In this document: piece after piece, positions 35,396-49,098 of the stretch
Layout: each line of letters opens with the position of its first letter
How positions within the stretch are numbered: the first letter of the stretch is position 1
Assembly: GCF_021869535.1 (NCBI RefSeq)
Contig: NW_026262701.1
Span: forward strand, 7,393,501-7,457,500
DNA: 64,000 nt
Source: Mytilus californianus
Taxonomy: Eukaryota > Mollusca > Bivalvia > Mytilida > Mytilidae
Reading direction: 5' to 3'
The notes under the pieces: model-generated
Seen by the model: the letters and a program-made list of their open reading frames with translations, nothing else
What the model was told of the DNA's origin: nothing
The model's database searches: none
Translations under genes and position numbers: made by a program

Positions 35396-38300
35396 AACCA
35401 AGTCTGTATAATTAAATTTCAGCCTATTTTTTTATGCTGTGATCTTTATCTTTGCTCTAAATATAGTGACTTTTACAATCACATCAAGTGTTTCTCTTCT
35501 TGATAGACATTTTTCTTCCAATTAAAAAAATACTGAATCTTATTTCTCAAATTTTAATATTAGTTATATCTGCATTGACATTGACCTCTCCATTCAATTT
35601 CAATCAGAGTTCCTCATCTGAACAAATAGAACTCCTGTCCCTTTTACCAAAACTTCTGAATTCATCACTTTGACATCCTATCTAAATTAGAATTCCAAAC
35701 TAGTAAAATATCATGATATTTTTTTGGTGAAAATGCCTGAACTTCATAGATATACCAAAAGAGACAACTCTTGAAATTAGTCAATCAACCTGTGAGCATA
35801 ACTGAGTAAATATATCAAGGTAAAACAGTTATCATGAATATTTAGTTGTATATCAAAATAAGTGTAATATTGAAATACAAAACTTTTTTTGTAATTGCTC
35901 CCTGCTGTTGTGGTATTGACATAACCTTGACTGAAACACTATACTTTACCAACATTGAAAAGATAAAATTACAATTATCTATCATTGAACAATGTATTCT
36001 TTGGCATGTTATGGTTTCTCAATAAAAACAGCTGATTTATGCAGAATTTGCACTAAAACTAAAAATGCAAACTTATTAAACATTATCACAGTAAATTGGT
36101 TTATATGACATATATGATTTATACTGGAAGATTGCAGCAATTAACTGGGTATACTTTTGATTAAGTTTCAGCTACATGGAATGAAAAACTAATCATTTCC
36201 AAGTCAGTAAAGTATGAAATGATCTATAACCAACAAAAAGGTTTCTATCATCAGAACTCTCAGTTAATCTACCATCCATCAAATATTTCTAATATTTACA
36301 CTGGAAAATCATTTTGTCTTCATTAATGAAGCTCACATATACCCCCACATTTTACATTGTGTTTTATATTTCAAGTTCTATTATCCACTTAGCAATATCT
36401 TTGTCACAAATTTTTTACTTAATTGGAGTCTCAAGATTGTTTCAAGATTGTTTCATTTTAATTGTCCTCAACATTAACTTTTAACATTTTTACCACCTCC
36501 TCCTCCCCATCAAACAAAGATAGGATTGCTGATATTAGGAATGAGTGTTGTCAAAATTAGAGGTTCTTACTCAACAAGATGAGCATTTTATTGGTCTTTT
36601 TAATTGAGCACCTGGTGATTTATTCAAACAGATTTGTCACTTATCTTATTAGTAGAGTCTGTTTTTTCCCCATTTAATAATTCTTACATGGATTTTTCTG
36701 AATTTAACAAGAGAATTTTCCTCATGGTACAGAATTAAGTACTTTTGAACTGGTAGTATCAAACATGGCTACTGTATTGTCAGAGTAGAAATTTATTTAC
36801 TGATAAAAAGTTATCAAGTAACAGAAAACTTGTTGATTACCAACAAATCTTTACTGCCTTCAGATATATGAGTCAAACTAGTACAGATAATGGTTGCAAA
36901 AAAAACTTTTACACAAATTTCTTTCAACAGACAGAACACAATGCAAATGCAGATCCAGGGTTGGGAGGTGGTTAAACCCCATTCTTGGGGCAGAAATTTG
37001 TTGTGTTTTTGCACATATTTCTTATCTTTTTACTTCTGGGAACTTGGTCCCCTTTTCTTCTTTCTGTCACTTCTGTCCCTCCCCTTACTGAAAGTCCTGG
37101 ATCCACACTGCAATGAACAAGTGTGCTGGTTGTAAACAGAATTCCAGAGAAAGGTTTTATAAAAATGCAGAAGACAATTAATTAAGGTACCATTGTGCTG
37201 TTATTCCAATGTAGATATGATGTCTTCAGTGACTTCCTATAAATTATTGTCAATGTGAGTCTGAGGGTCATCAACATCTATGTGGTCTAAGAAGTTCGTG
37301 TACAGTATCACTAGCCTGTCAACACTGAGGTTCTAAGGTCGAAACCATGCCATTGCAGGTGCCTTTAACTCCAATCTTAATTGACCAGGATAGTCAGTTT
37401 TCCTGCCAAACGTTGTCGAGCTCTAAATCACCAGATTCTAGAAAAGTGGCGAATTAATATAACAGAGAGACTATCAAAAATCTGCCACCAATACTGAAGT
37501 CATTAAAATGACAAAAGCCACCTTCTAACAATTAAGTTTCATAACTTTGGACACATGAACATTTTTTAAAGATATATTTTAAATCCTAGACTTATCACTC
37601 AATTAAAATCTTTTTGAAAAATCCCTGTTCATCTATTATAACTAAACATGTTGATATACAACTTTCTTTCTTAGTCTAAAGTGGAAATAATCAAATCTGA
37701 TATCCAGCTGTAGTCATACAGGAATGAACTGTTTGTTGTGCAGTATGGGGTTTGCTCATTGTTGAAGGTTGTACAGTGACCTATAGTTGCTTACTTTTAC
37801 ATCCTTTTGGTAGAGAGCTGTCTCATTGGCATTCATATCACATCTTCTTATATATGTACTGTTCAGGACTAACAAACAAAATCCTCAAGACCAAGAACTT
37901 GACAAAAATGTAAAAAAAACAAAATCCTCAAGACACAAAACACAAAACATGACGATAGTATAATCAACATAATTTCCTAGAATTTTAAAAATGAAATTCA
38001 GTCAATTAGATCATAAAAACTTTGAGGTAAAATATGCATTTACTGAAAAATAATGTTCAAATTTCAAAAGTGAGCACTGGTAGATGAAATTCCTTAGATT
38101 GTAAAATAATTACTTACACCACATCATTTTTGTTCTATTTGAAATATGTTACATCTAAATTACAACATTCTATGAGAAAACAACATACATTCTAATATCA
38201 AGAGTATCAAATTTTACCTTTGTTTAAAATTTCAGACTATTCCAAATAATTTGATAATTTGTGTACACAACTCGAACTTCCTGCCAGTGTGTATCAGATC

Positions 38301-38700
38301 AGCTGATCTGTGTTTACAAGATAAAATCAAGATCAGACTGCTTCCTTTATAGTTCATTAAATAAAGTCTCTGCCAAACCATTATAGGTCGGTGCCAAACA
38401 TACAAAAATTGTATCAATAAAAAAAATATATTTACTGTTAATTGTTAGTAGGAATCCCAGTGTTATATTTATGTTAGGACATATGGTTAAAGACTTCATA
38501 TAAATGAATGCTTCTGAAGTTTCTCTTCACTGTTCCATTCTATTATAATCTATTCCAAATTGAAAGTGCTAAATTGTATAGAAGGGGTTGACTTTGAAAT
38601 TTATATCGGCCTTTTTGGAATAAGAGAAAGAGCTCAATAAATCAAGTACTGTAAATTTAGAAATTTTCGATCTGATTTTGATGTTTAATTATTTCACGAA
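35396..38700. other. Unassigned sequence with repeat fragments
   Basis: A degraded dispersed fragment (CAGATCCAGGGTTGGGAGGT .. CTGGATCC) lies at about 36950-37105, with a second at about 40765-40915. A minus-strand fragment of the GCCAATGAGACA family lies at 37795-37855. Nothing else recognised, and no gene. Confidence 0.5.
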
Positions 38701-38799
38701 ATAGATATCAATGTTTGCTTAACATCCAGTGGTAAATATTTCATGCACGACCTGAACAAATTAACAATAAATACAATAGGTAGGTCCTACATAAAATGT

Positions 38800-40118
38800 T
38801 AACACAGAGATATGTCTTGCCTATTTGTTATTTTGATAATGCAAATGTTGAAATCAAAATAGCAATATTTTAACATGCAAGTTATGCAAATATTCAAAGT
38901 CAATGAATCATAACTGAAGGTACAGGGCTAAACAATCTCCATGGAAATGAGATGTGCCAATGCTAATACAACTGCAAACCAAATACCATTGACTTTTCAT
39001 AAGTCGTTCCGTTTAAACAAACCTAAACACAAACATTAACTTGTAAACTATGTAACAGTTTCAAAGTCAATGAACCATAATTAGGAGGTGGGGTTATATA
39101 ATCTCCATGGAAATGAAACTTGCAAATGCCAACAAATGCCAATACATTTGCATACCAAATATCATTGACTTAACATTAGTGGTTCATCTTAAACTGACCT
39201 AATCACAAACTAATACATGTAAACTAAGCAAAAGTTTCAAAGTCAATAGACCATGACTGAGGGGTAAGGACCAAATATTCTCCATGGAAATGAGATGTGC
39301 TAATGCTTATACAACTGCATACCAATTATCATTGACCTACCACTAAAGGTTCCCCTTAAACTGACCTAATCACAAACTAATACATGAAAACTAAGCAAAA
39401 GTTTCAAAGTCAAGAGACCATGAATGAGTGGGCGGGCCAAATAATCTCCATGGAAATGAGATATGCCAATGCTTATACAACTGCATACCAAATATCATTG
39501 ACCTATCACTAGTGGTTCCCCATAAACTGACCTAATCACAAACTAATACATGTAAACTAAGCAAAGTTTCAAAGTCAATAGACCTTAACTGAGGGAGCAG
39601 GGCCAAATAATCTCCATGGTAATGAGATGTGCCAATGCTAGTACAACTGCATACCAAATATCATTGACCTACCACTAACAGTTCCCTTTAAACTGACCTA
39701 ATCACAAACTAATACATGAAAACTAAGCAAAAGTTTCAAAGTCAATAGACCATGAATGAGTGGGCGGGGCCAAATAATCTCCATGGAAATGAGATATGCC
39801 AATGCTTATACAACTGCATACCAAATATCATTGACCTACCACTAGTGGTTCCCTATAAACTGACCTAATCACAAACTAATACATGTAAACTAAGCAAAGT
39901 TTCAAAGTCAATAGACCTTGACTGAGGGAGCCGGGCCAAATAATCTCCATGGCAATGAGATGTGCCAATGCTAATACAACTGCATACCAAATATCATTGA
40001 CCTACCACTAGTGGTTCACCATTAACTAGACCTAATCACAAACTAATACATTGTTGACGCCACCGAAACAGCATACCTTTGTCTCGCTTTTTGACTCTGT
40101 CAAGGCGAGACAAAAACG
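38800..40118 (+). mobile_element. Tandem-array element with 3' hairpin ('CTCCATGGAAATGAGATGTG' family), copy 1
   Basis: It starts AACACAGAGATATGTCTTGC C. About seven units of ~170 bp follow, each with AAGTTTCAAAGTCAATAGAC, AATAATCTCCATGGAAATGA and ATATCATTGACCTACCACTA. It ends TTGACGCCACCGAAACAGCA and the hairpin TTTGTCTCGC-TTTTTGACTCTGTCAAG-GCGAGACAAAA. A second copy is at 47268-48262, a partial third at 48840-49098, and a remnant at about 57890-57960. Confidence 0.8.
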
Positions 40119-41505
40119 GGGTCGACAAGTAAGATGGGTGGGAAATTTGGAATACCACTGGAAAATGAGGATATAATGGGAAAAAACAGAAATTTAGCCT
40201 TGTAACAGGCAACCTATGGACCCTTAAAAAAGTTATTGCAAGGGTTCTAAACGTGCAGAGAGTATGGCTCTCTTTTTACAAGAGGCATCATATTTAACGT
40301 GCCCATTCTGAACGGATATCCATCCATGAAAGGTACAAAACTATAAGAGAATTAGCAATTACTGACTTACAGTTGCAATTACAAATAATTGCTGACAGAC
40401 TGTCAGACTGATGGACAAAATGTAAAATGTACACTTTCATACTTTGATGAATGATGTCCAAAATATAGAGAGTCAACCTAATTACATAAATATTAAGGTT
40501 GACTTCAGTACGGTAATTGTTGAACCATGAAAATGATGTTAAAAAAAACAGAAAAAATAGAAAATATAGACGATAAACAATTGTGAATCGTCTAGTTCTT
40601 CTGTCTTCTGGAATATTATGCTTTTTACAAATAGTTAATGCTGTCGCCCACAGATTAGGCAAGATATTTCTATCCTTTACAAAATGTGTATCCACTGTCA
40701 CACTAAGCACTCAGTAGCTACACTGATCAATCTTGAAATGTGTATTATTGTTGTTCTGCCAATCAGGGGCAGATCAATGGAAGCCCTATGTCCCTTTTAC
40801 AGTCCAAAATATTGAGTTTTTTACTACTTTTTGCTGATTTTATATGTCCTCGGCCCAACCCTTTTTGGGGTAGGCCCCTCAACCACCATTTTTTTAAATT
40901 CTGGATCCACCACCTTCAATACACAATGTCCTTCAATACACAATGTCCTTTTCTACTGTGTGTTATTTGTAATTATTACTGACAAATGTCAGACAATAAA
41001 TGAGATAATGTAATTATAAATCTATCTGTGATATTACAACTTACACTTTCTGTACTCAGATACCGTTTCTTACAGTAATCAAGATTTGATGAAAATCATC
41101 CGAACAATAAAGTGTACAGGATTCCAAACAATTAATCAAATCTTAGAATTTGTTACTCCTTTCCTCCTTTTTTAGAATAAAAAGTACTCCTCCTGTTAAG
41201 AGTAAAAAGTACAAAATACTAACCTAGAAACTTTGTTTATACACACACATCAATGATTCACACATATTGATACCTCTGTAACAAAAACTGGGAAATGTTC
41301 CAGTAATCTTTATTTATTGAAGGGTGCATCATATCAACAAACTAAGTAAATGACTTCCGTTTATCTTCAACTTATAATTGGTAAATCAGGTAATAGTGTT
41401 TCAGAAATCAGGATGGTTAAAGAAACATCATGAAATAAAATAAAAATATCTAGAAAACACCTATTTACCTTCACCAACAACTAAATTAAGTTTCTGCTTC
41501 ACATG
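40119..41505. other. Unassigned sequence, no gene seen
   Basis: Contains the dispersed fragment at about 40765-40915 and a short direct repeat (TTCAATACACAATGTCC, twice at about 40914-40949). No gene recognised on either strand. Confidence 0.5.
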
Positions 41506-43860
41506 CTTTAAATACAACACACTCTCAAAACTAACAGTAGTGGGTCTTACCTATAAATACAACACACTCTCAAAACTAACAGTAGTGGATCTTACCTATA
41601 AATACAACACACTCTCAAAACTAACAGTAGTGGGTCTTACCTATAAATACAACACACTCTCAATACTAACAGAAGTGGGTCTTACCTATAAATACAACAC
41701 TATAAATACAACACACTCTCAATACTAACAGTAGCGGGTCTTACCTATAAATACAACACACTCTCAACACTAACAGTAGTGGGTCTTACCTATAAATACA
41801 ACACACTCTCAACACTAACAGTAGTGGGTCTTACCTATAAATACAACACACTCTCAACACTAACAGTAGTGGGTCTGACCTATAAATACAACACACTCTC
41901 AACACTAACAGTAGTGGGTCTTACCTATAAATACAACACACTCTCAACACTAACAGTAGTGGGTCTGACCTATAAATACAACACACTCTCAATACTAACA
42001 GTAGTGGGTCTGACCTATAAATACAACACACTCTCAACACTAACAGTAGTGGGTCTGACCTATAAATACAACACTCTCTCAACACTAACAGTAGTGGGTC
42101 TGACCTATAAATACAACACACTCTCAACACTAACAGTAGTGGGTCTGACCTATAAATACAACACACTCTCAACACTAACAGTAGTGGGTCTGACCTATAA
42201 ATACAACACTCTCTCAACACTAACAGTAGTGGGTCTGACCTATAAATACAACACACTCTCAACACTAACAGTAGTGGGTCTTACCTATAAATACAACACA
42301 CTCTCAAAACTAACAGTAGTGTATCAATACAACACACTCTCAAAACTAACAGTAGTGTATAAATACAACACACTCTCAAAACTAACAGTAGTGGGTCTGA
42401 CCTATAAATACAACACTCTCTCAATACTAACAGTAGTGGGTCTGACCTATTATTACAACACACTATCAAAACTAACAGTAGTGGGTCTAACCTATAAATA
42501 CAACACACTCTCAAAACTAACAGTAGTGTATAAATACAACACACTCTCAAAACTAACAGTAGTGTATAAATACAACACACTCTGAAAACTAACAGTAGTG
42601 GGTATGACCTATAAATACAACACTCTCTCAAAACTAACAGTAGTGGGTCTGACCTATAAATACAACACTCTCTCAAAACTAACAGTAGTGGGTCTGACCT
42701 ATAAATACAACACTCTCTCAAAACTAACAGTAGCGGGTCTTACCTATAAATACAACACACTCTCAACACTAACAGTAGTGGGTCTTACCTATAAATACAA
42801 CACACTCTCAACACTAACAGTAGTGGGTCTTACCTATAAATACAACACACTCTCAACACTAACAGTAGTGGGTCTTACCTATAAATACAACACACTCTCA
42901 ATACTAACAGTAGTGGGTCTTACCTATAAATACAACACACTCTCAAAACTAACAGTAGTGTATACATACAACACACTCTCAAAACTAACAGTAGTGTATA
43001 AATACAACACACTCTCAAAACTAACAGTAGTGGGTCTGACCTATAAATACAACACACTCTCAAAACTAACAGTAGTGTATAAATACAACACACTCTCAAA
43101 ACTAACAGTAGTGTATAAATACAACACACTCTGAAAACTAACAGTAGTGGGTCTGACCTATAAATACAACACTCTCTCAAAACTAACAGTAGTGGGTCTG
43201 ACCTATAAATACAACACTCTCTCAAAACTAACAGTAGTGGGTCTGACCTATAAATACAACACTCTCTCAAAACTAACAATAGCGGGTCTTACCTATAAAT
43301 ACAACACACTCTCAACACTAACAGTAGTGGGTCTTACCTATAAATACAACACACTCTCAACACTAACAGTAGTGGGTCTTACCTATAAATACAACACACT
43401 CTCAACACTAACAGTAGTGGGTCTTACCTATAAATACAACACACTCTCAAAACTAACAGTAGTGTATAAATACAACACACTCTCAAAACTAACAGTAGTG
43501 TATAAATACAACACACTCTCAAAACTAACAGTAGTGGGTCTGACCTATAAATACAACACACTCTCAACACTAACAGTAGTGGGTCTGACCTATAAATACA
43601 ACACACTCTCAAAACTAACAGTAGCGGGTCATACCTATAAATACAACACTCTCTCAAAACAGAAGTGGGTCTGACCTATAAATACAACACACTCTCAACA
43701 CTAACAGTAGTGGGTCTTACCTATAAATACAACACTCTCTCAAAACTAACAGTAGTGGGTCTTACCTATAAATACAACACACTCTCAACACTAACAGTAG
43801 TGGGTCTTACCTATAAATACGACACACTCTCAAAACTAACAGTAGTGGGTCTTACATATA
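41506..43860. repeat. 45 bp satellite, about 50 units
   Basis: The plus-strand unit reads ACCTATAAATACAACACACT CTCAA.ACTAACAGTAGTGGGTCT(T/G). Variants: CACACT or CACTCT, CAAAACT, CAACACT or CAATACT, and a recurrent 30 bp short unit without the GGGTCTTACC part (for example near 42320-42370 and 43470-43510). Blocks of variants recur in the same order, suggesting higher-order duplication. The 45 bp period keeps frames open on both strands (GLTYKYNTLSTLTVV on plus, LRVCCIYRSDPLLLV on minus). No start context or other coding evidence supports a protein. Confidence 0.93.
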
Positions 43861-44114
43861 ATAATAGTAGTTTTATTTCCATATTTCACCCATAGCCATC
43901 TTAAGCTAACTTATAAAAAAAAACAATTCAAAAACACAATATGAGCATTACTGCATATTTCACTCTTTTCAATACTAAAGAAGTAGTTAATTCAATTTTT
44001 ATAAAATGATAGTGTTCACAACCTCATTTCCAAAACACAATCCCCTTCATTTTCCCAAAAATGCTAGCATTATACAGTTATGGATCAAAATTAAAAGGGT
44101 GGGGTTGAACCCTT

Positions 44115-44268
44115 ATAAAAGAAGAATGTGTCCATGGGACACAGATGCCACTGCTTGTTAATAAAGGGAAAATGCAGCAAAGTTAGAGAACGGAAACCAA
44201 TTTTGGGATATAAAGACGGACAAGAGTAAAACTTAATGCCCACTCTGGCACGGCAGGGGCATGAAAAA
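44115..44268 (+). repeat. Dispersed mussel-type repeat, copy 3 (internally deleted)
   Basis: GAAGAATGTGTCCATGGGAC ACAGATG at the start, AGAACGGAAACCAATTTTGG in the middle, GGCAGGGGCATGAAA at the end. It lacks the internal unit seen in the longer copies. Confidence 0.7.
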
Positions 44269-46420
44269 GAGATAACCCAGCAGTAAACTTACTGGAAAAT
44301 ATACCTATAAATGCAAACTTCTTGCATTAAGAGAGGGTCCAACTAGGACCTTTATTATAGAGAGTCTTCCAATCATTATTCCTGTTTCAGAATCAATAAT
44401 TAACTCTACTGTGTTTTTCACTCAATTGGGACAAAGTAATACACTTGTATAAATGACCATTCATATATTAAAATGGGTATGTTTGTTTGACACTGGCAAG
44501 TTAGTTGCAAACAAATGTGATTTCCTATTGGGTTTAATGGACACTCATGTGACATCACTGCCATCCGATAGAGGCAAAATCAGGATCATTTATAAAGGGT
44601 CTCCCAATCAATCAGCATTTCTAAAATAGATTTTACTTGTGATTTCAGAGGACAAGAAATTTGAAAATTAAACTTGGCTTGTTGTGTCAGGAGTTGGTGA
44701 AAATTTGAAAATTTAAAAAGATGTTGGACAATAGACAATAAAAACTAAATGTGGCAATATTTATAACAAGCCAATAAGAAGGTATTTACAGTTACCTACA
44801 AATGGAAACTCTGCCAAAAACCTTACTTTGTAACCAAATTCATATGCATTTTCAACAATTGTCTTGCAACTAATCAGTTGGGTGTGTCAGTTTGCTTCAG
44901 GTGACTTTTTCTTATATTTACCAAAGTTCCACTAAATCAATTCTGGTTTTAAGGCCAGAATTTATTTGTTTAAACAGTTCCTTCAATATTAACATAGAAC
45001 TGACCACTTGTTATAATACTGATATACAAATGCATGATTTGGTATGAAATGATATCATCAGATCAGCTATAAACAACAGTCAAATAAATCATACACAGCT
45101 TCTACTGTAGTGAATCATACTCATATTTTCTATCATAATATTTTTAAATGTTATTACCACTTTCTAAAAAAAAAACATGCCTCTGAAACAGACAACAAGC
45201 AGCAAAGTAATTACATACAGATTACAGAATTAATCTTCTTATCTAATTAAATGTAACGAGATATTTTGTATCAGGATAACCATGTGATTAAAGCATCGTT
45301 TTTTAACAGTCTAAAGACTTCAAGATATAACATATCATTTCACATCAAGTAACTAACCTAAGGTGATAATAATTACTTAATATCTAAACAAATAACATGT
45401 GGATACTACAGGTACTCTGTGATATATGATACTGTTAACTCTTTAATGATCACACATGGAATCTTTATACCAAGGATTTATAACAGACTCATTGGTGTTA
45501 TAATAAGCATGATTACCATGAGTCTAGAAGGTGCTGGTCAGGAAACAATATTGAAAGTGAGTCCAAAGATGTTAAAAGGAAACGGTACGATTTTGGGCCA
45601 AATTGGCCCCGAAAATGAAATGTATTTTAATTGTCTCAAATTGGCAGATTTAAATATAGAATCTTTGTACCTTATTAAATTTTGAGGTTTTAGTTTAAAA
45701 TATTTGCAAGCCATTGGTAATTCAGCTATGAAAAGACAGAAAATTCAGTAAAATGATGAGTTTTTCCAAAAATTGTGACAATTTGACACACAAATAAGAA
45801 ATAATACAAAGCACATGTGTTGCTCGATACGATATTTACACAGGAAGTGTATTTTATGTTTATCTACATCTACTAGTGCTCTATGCTAATTTAGCTGAAA
45901 TGTTTATGAAATTAGCCTATTTTTTGGGGATAAAATTAAGTAAAGCACTATTATAATATCACTTCAACCAATAATTGTATCATCCAATTGTTGAGTAATA
46001 TTAACAATTTTGTATCCTCACACAATAGCGTTGGAGTTCCTGTCAATATAGTATTTCCATGATCAGTCTAAGTCAAGAAAACATTAAATAGAACAGAGAC
46101 AACCAAATATTTAAAATAAACATCAAATATTCAACAAACACAAAACCTGAAGAGACAATGACAACCACTGATTTAATTGGAAGAGGCTCATTATCATCAT
46201 GAGTTGAACTAGTCTACAGAAAAAATCCTCCCTAAAGACAGTGTCAACCACTGATTTGGAAGGACATAAGCATGCTGAGTTGTTAAACTAGTCTACAGAA
46301 AAAAATCCTTATTTCATCTTGACTGGTGAAAGAAAAACAAAAATTGACTCTCTCCAACATTGTAGACTTTAATATAAATTCTTTACAAAAATCTCTATTT
46401 CTATAAATCTTAAAATAAAA
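44269..46420. other. Unassigned sequence, no gene seen
   Basis: AT-rich. A short direct duplication (GACAACCACTGATTT and GTCAACCACTGATTT, with CTAGTCTACAGAAAAAATCC) lies at about 46158-46308. The open frame at 45419-45685 has no splice or family support. Confidence 0.5.
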
Positions 46421-46424
46421 TTGA

Positions 46425-46560
46425 GAATGGAAATGGGGAATATGTCAAAGAGACAACAACCTGACCAAAGAGCAGACAACAGCCGAAGGCCACCAATGGG
46501 TTTTCAACACAGCGAGAAAATCCCGCACCCGGAGGTGGTCCTCAGCTGGCCCCTAAATAA
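46425..46560 (+). repeat. Dispersed mussel repeat (TATGTCAAAGAGACAACAACC family)
   Basis: GAATGGAAATGGGGAATATG TCAAAGAGACAACAACC, then GCCGAAGGCCACCAATGGGT and GGAGGTGGTCCTCAGCTGGC. An inverted copy is at 49098-49228. I recognise it as widespread in mussel sequence, from memory only. Confidence 0.7.
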
Positions 46561-46649
46561 AATTGTGTACTAGTTCAGTGAAAATGGATGTCACGCTAAA
46601 CTCCAAAACATATAAATGAACTAAAATTAAAAAACATACAAGACTAGCA

Positions 46650-48795
46650 AAGGCCAGAGGCTCCTGATATAGCTGTATAGCTGATAATTTTTTCTGTTTA
46701 CAGTTTCTATCAACTTTCTTTATTTTTTGCCTAAAATAGAAAAAAGGACCCCCAAAAAAATCGTCATATAAGAGCAATAGCTCCAATAATGAGTTGACTG
46801 ACTATATTGGCCAAGTTGACTTATTTGTTGATCTTGTCTTGCTGATCATATTTGCTTTTTAAAGTGTCTATCTTTTATAGTTTTTAAGGTAATAGTCAAA
46901 AACACAAAAACTTGGTAAAATCTTCATTAAAGATTAATAACCCCAATAAAGAGTTCACGGATGATTTCAGGCATAAAAATTATTTCTAGATCTTGTCTTG
47001 TTGATCACTTTTGCTTTTTAAAGTTTCTATCCATCTATTATAGTTTTTATGAAATAAGACAAAAGTGCAAAACATTGGTAAAAATTCTTCAAACAATTTA
47101 CCAAAGAAAAGGAAAAGATCCAAAATGTTATTTTGTCTTTTAAAAGTCTTTTAAAAAATGAGTTATTTCCCTTTGAACAGAAATCTACTAATTAAAAAGT
47201 ATTTCATCAAAAATTTAATTCTAGGGAAAGGGCTTTAACTGAACAAAGAGAAAAGCATAAACTGTTAACACAGAGATATGTCCCACCGATTTGTTATTTT
47301 GATAATGTAATTAAAATGGCAATATTTTAACATGTAAGTTATGCAAATATTCAAAGACAATGAATCATGACTGAAGGTATATGGCTAAACAATCTCCATG
47401 GAAATGAGATGTGCCAATGCTAATACAACTGCAAACCAAATACCATTGACTTTTCATAAGTCATTCCCTTTAAACATACCTAAACACAAACATTAACTTG
47501 TAAACTATGTAAAAGTTTCAAAGTCAATGAACCATAATTAGGGGATGGGGTTATATAATTTCCATGGAAATGAAACTTGCAAATGCCAATATATTTGTAT
47601 ACCGAATATCATTGACTTAACATTAGTGGTTCATCTTAAACTGAACTAATCACAAACTAATACATGTTAACTAAGCAAAAGTTTCAAAGTCAATAGACCA
47701 TGACAGAGGGATAGGGACCAAATATTCTCCATGGAAATGAGATGTGTTAATGCTTATACAACTGCATACCAATCATCATTGACCTACCACTAACGGTTCC
47801 CCTTAAACTGACCAAATTACAAACTAATACATGAAAACAAAGCAAAAGTTTCAAAGTCAATAGACCATGAATGAGGGGGCGGGACCAAATAATCTCCATG
47901 GAAATGAGATATGCCAATGCTTATACAACTGCATACCAAATATCATTGACCTACCATTAGTGGTTCCCCATAAACTGACCTAATCAAAAACTAATACATG
48001 TAAACTAAGCAAAGTTTCAAAGTCAATAGACCTTGACTGAGGGGCGGGGCCAAATAATCTCCATGGTAATGAGATGTGCCAATGCTAATACAACTGCATA
48101 CCAAATATCATTGACCTACCACTAGTGGTTCACCATGAACTAAACCTAATCACAAACTCATACTTTATTGAAGCCGCCGCCAACGCTGCTGTCGTCGTCA
48201 TTGACGCCGAAAACAGCATACCTATGTCTCGCTTTTTGACTCCGTCAAGGCGAGACAAAAATCATCAATAAAGGACAATAACTCCAATAAGGATCATTGA
48301 CGACTTCTGCCATTATGCTCAGTTGTAGATCATGCCTTGCTGATCATTTTTTCTATTCAAAGTTTTTTTTATCTACTTATTGTAATGTTCAAGATAATAG
48401 GGAAAAAAGGTTAAATTCATTATTTAAGGGCAATAACTCCTATAGGAAGTCATCTGACAGTTTGATGTTCATACACAATAGGTAGATCTCAACATTTTGA
48501 ACATTTCTGCCCGTGTCAGATTTACTCTTTTTATAGCGGTTTTCAAGATCATACACAAAAACTTGCATTTTACCCCCATGTTCTATATTTAGCCATGTTG
48601 GTCATGTGGTTGGCAGGTCGGGTCATCAAGACACATTTTGTAAACTACATACCAAAATGATGATTTTTGCCAAATTTGGTTAAATTTGGGCCAGTAGTTT
48701 CAGAGGAGAAGATTTTTGTAAAAGTTAACGGAAGACAAAGGAGCCAAGTGATGAGAAAAGCACACTTGGCCCTGAGGGCCAGGTGATCTTAAAAT
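46650..48795 (+). mobile_element. Degenerate tandem element, interrupted by a nested insertion
   Basis: Left part 46650-47250 and right part 48263-48795 share ~150 bp units (CTTGTTGATCACTTTTGCTT / CTTGCTGATCATTTTTTCTA; AATAACTCCAATAA). The element opens AAAGGCCAGAGGCTCCTGAT and closes CACTTGGCCCTGAGGGCCAG GTGATCT. The hairpin-ended element 47268-48262 sits between the two halves. Confidence 0.6.
47268..48262 (+). mobile_element. Tandem-array element with 3' hairpin ('CTCCATGGAAATGAGATGTG' family), copy 2, nested
   Basis: It starts ACACAGAGATATGTCCCACC and carries five ~170 bp units like those at 38800-40118. It ends AACAGCATACCTATGTCTCG C and the hairpin to GCGAGACAAAAA. It is located inside the units of another repeat (46650-48795), which suggests it moved there as a unit. 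Confidence 0.75.
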
Positions 48796-48839
48796 TCAAC
48801 CTTGACCACGGATGTGTTAATATAAGGATAAAACCTTAC

Positions 48840-49098
48840 GATTTCTGTCAGACAGACATTCACTCTTCATGATAAATTTTACTTTAAATGGTTCATCGTA
48901 AACCGACCTTATCACAAACTTTAATGTGTAAACTATGCAAAAGTTTCAAAGTCATTAGATAAAGACTGAGGGGCTGGGGCAAGATAATCTCCATGGAAAT
49001 GAGATATGCCAATGCTTATACAACTGCACACCAAATATCATTGACTTAAAATTGTTGGTTCCCCTTAAACTGACCTAATCACAAACTAATACATTTGA
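48840..49098 (+). repeat. Partial third copy of the 'CTCCATGGAAATGAGATGTG' family
   Basis: One to two units (GATAATCTCCATGGAAATGA; CACACCAAATATCATTGACT), cut off at ACTAATACATT where the inverted copy of the TATGTCAAAGAGACAACAACC family begins. Confidence 0.65.

Noticed and set aside
41540-43895. Repeat proteins (GLTYKYNTLSTLTVV or LRVCCIYRSDPLLLV) on both strands
   Set aside because: A 45 bp period keeps all frames open or closed together. There is no start context, domain or splice logic; this is a satellite.
45419-45685. 88-codon plus-strand frame
   Set aside because: Isolated, AT-biased, no motif or splice context.
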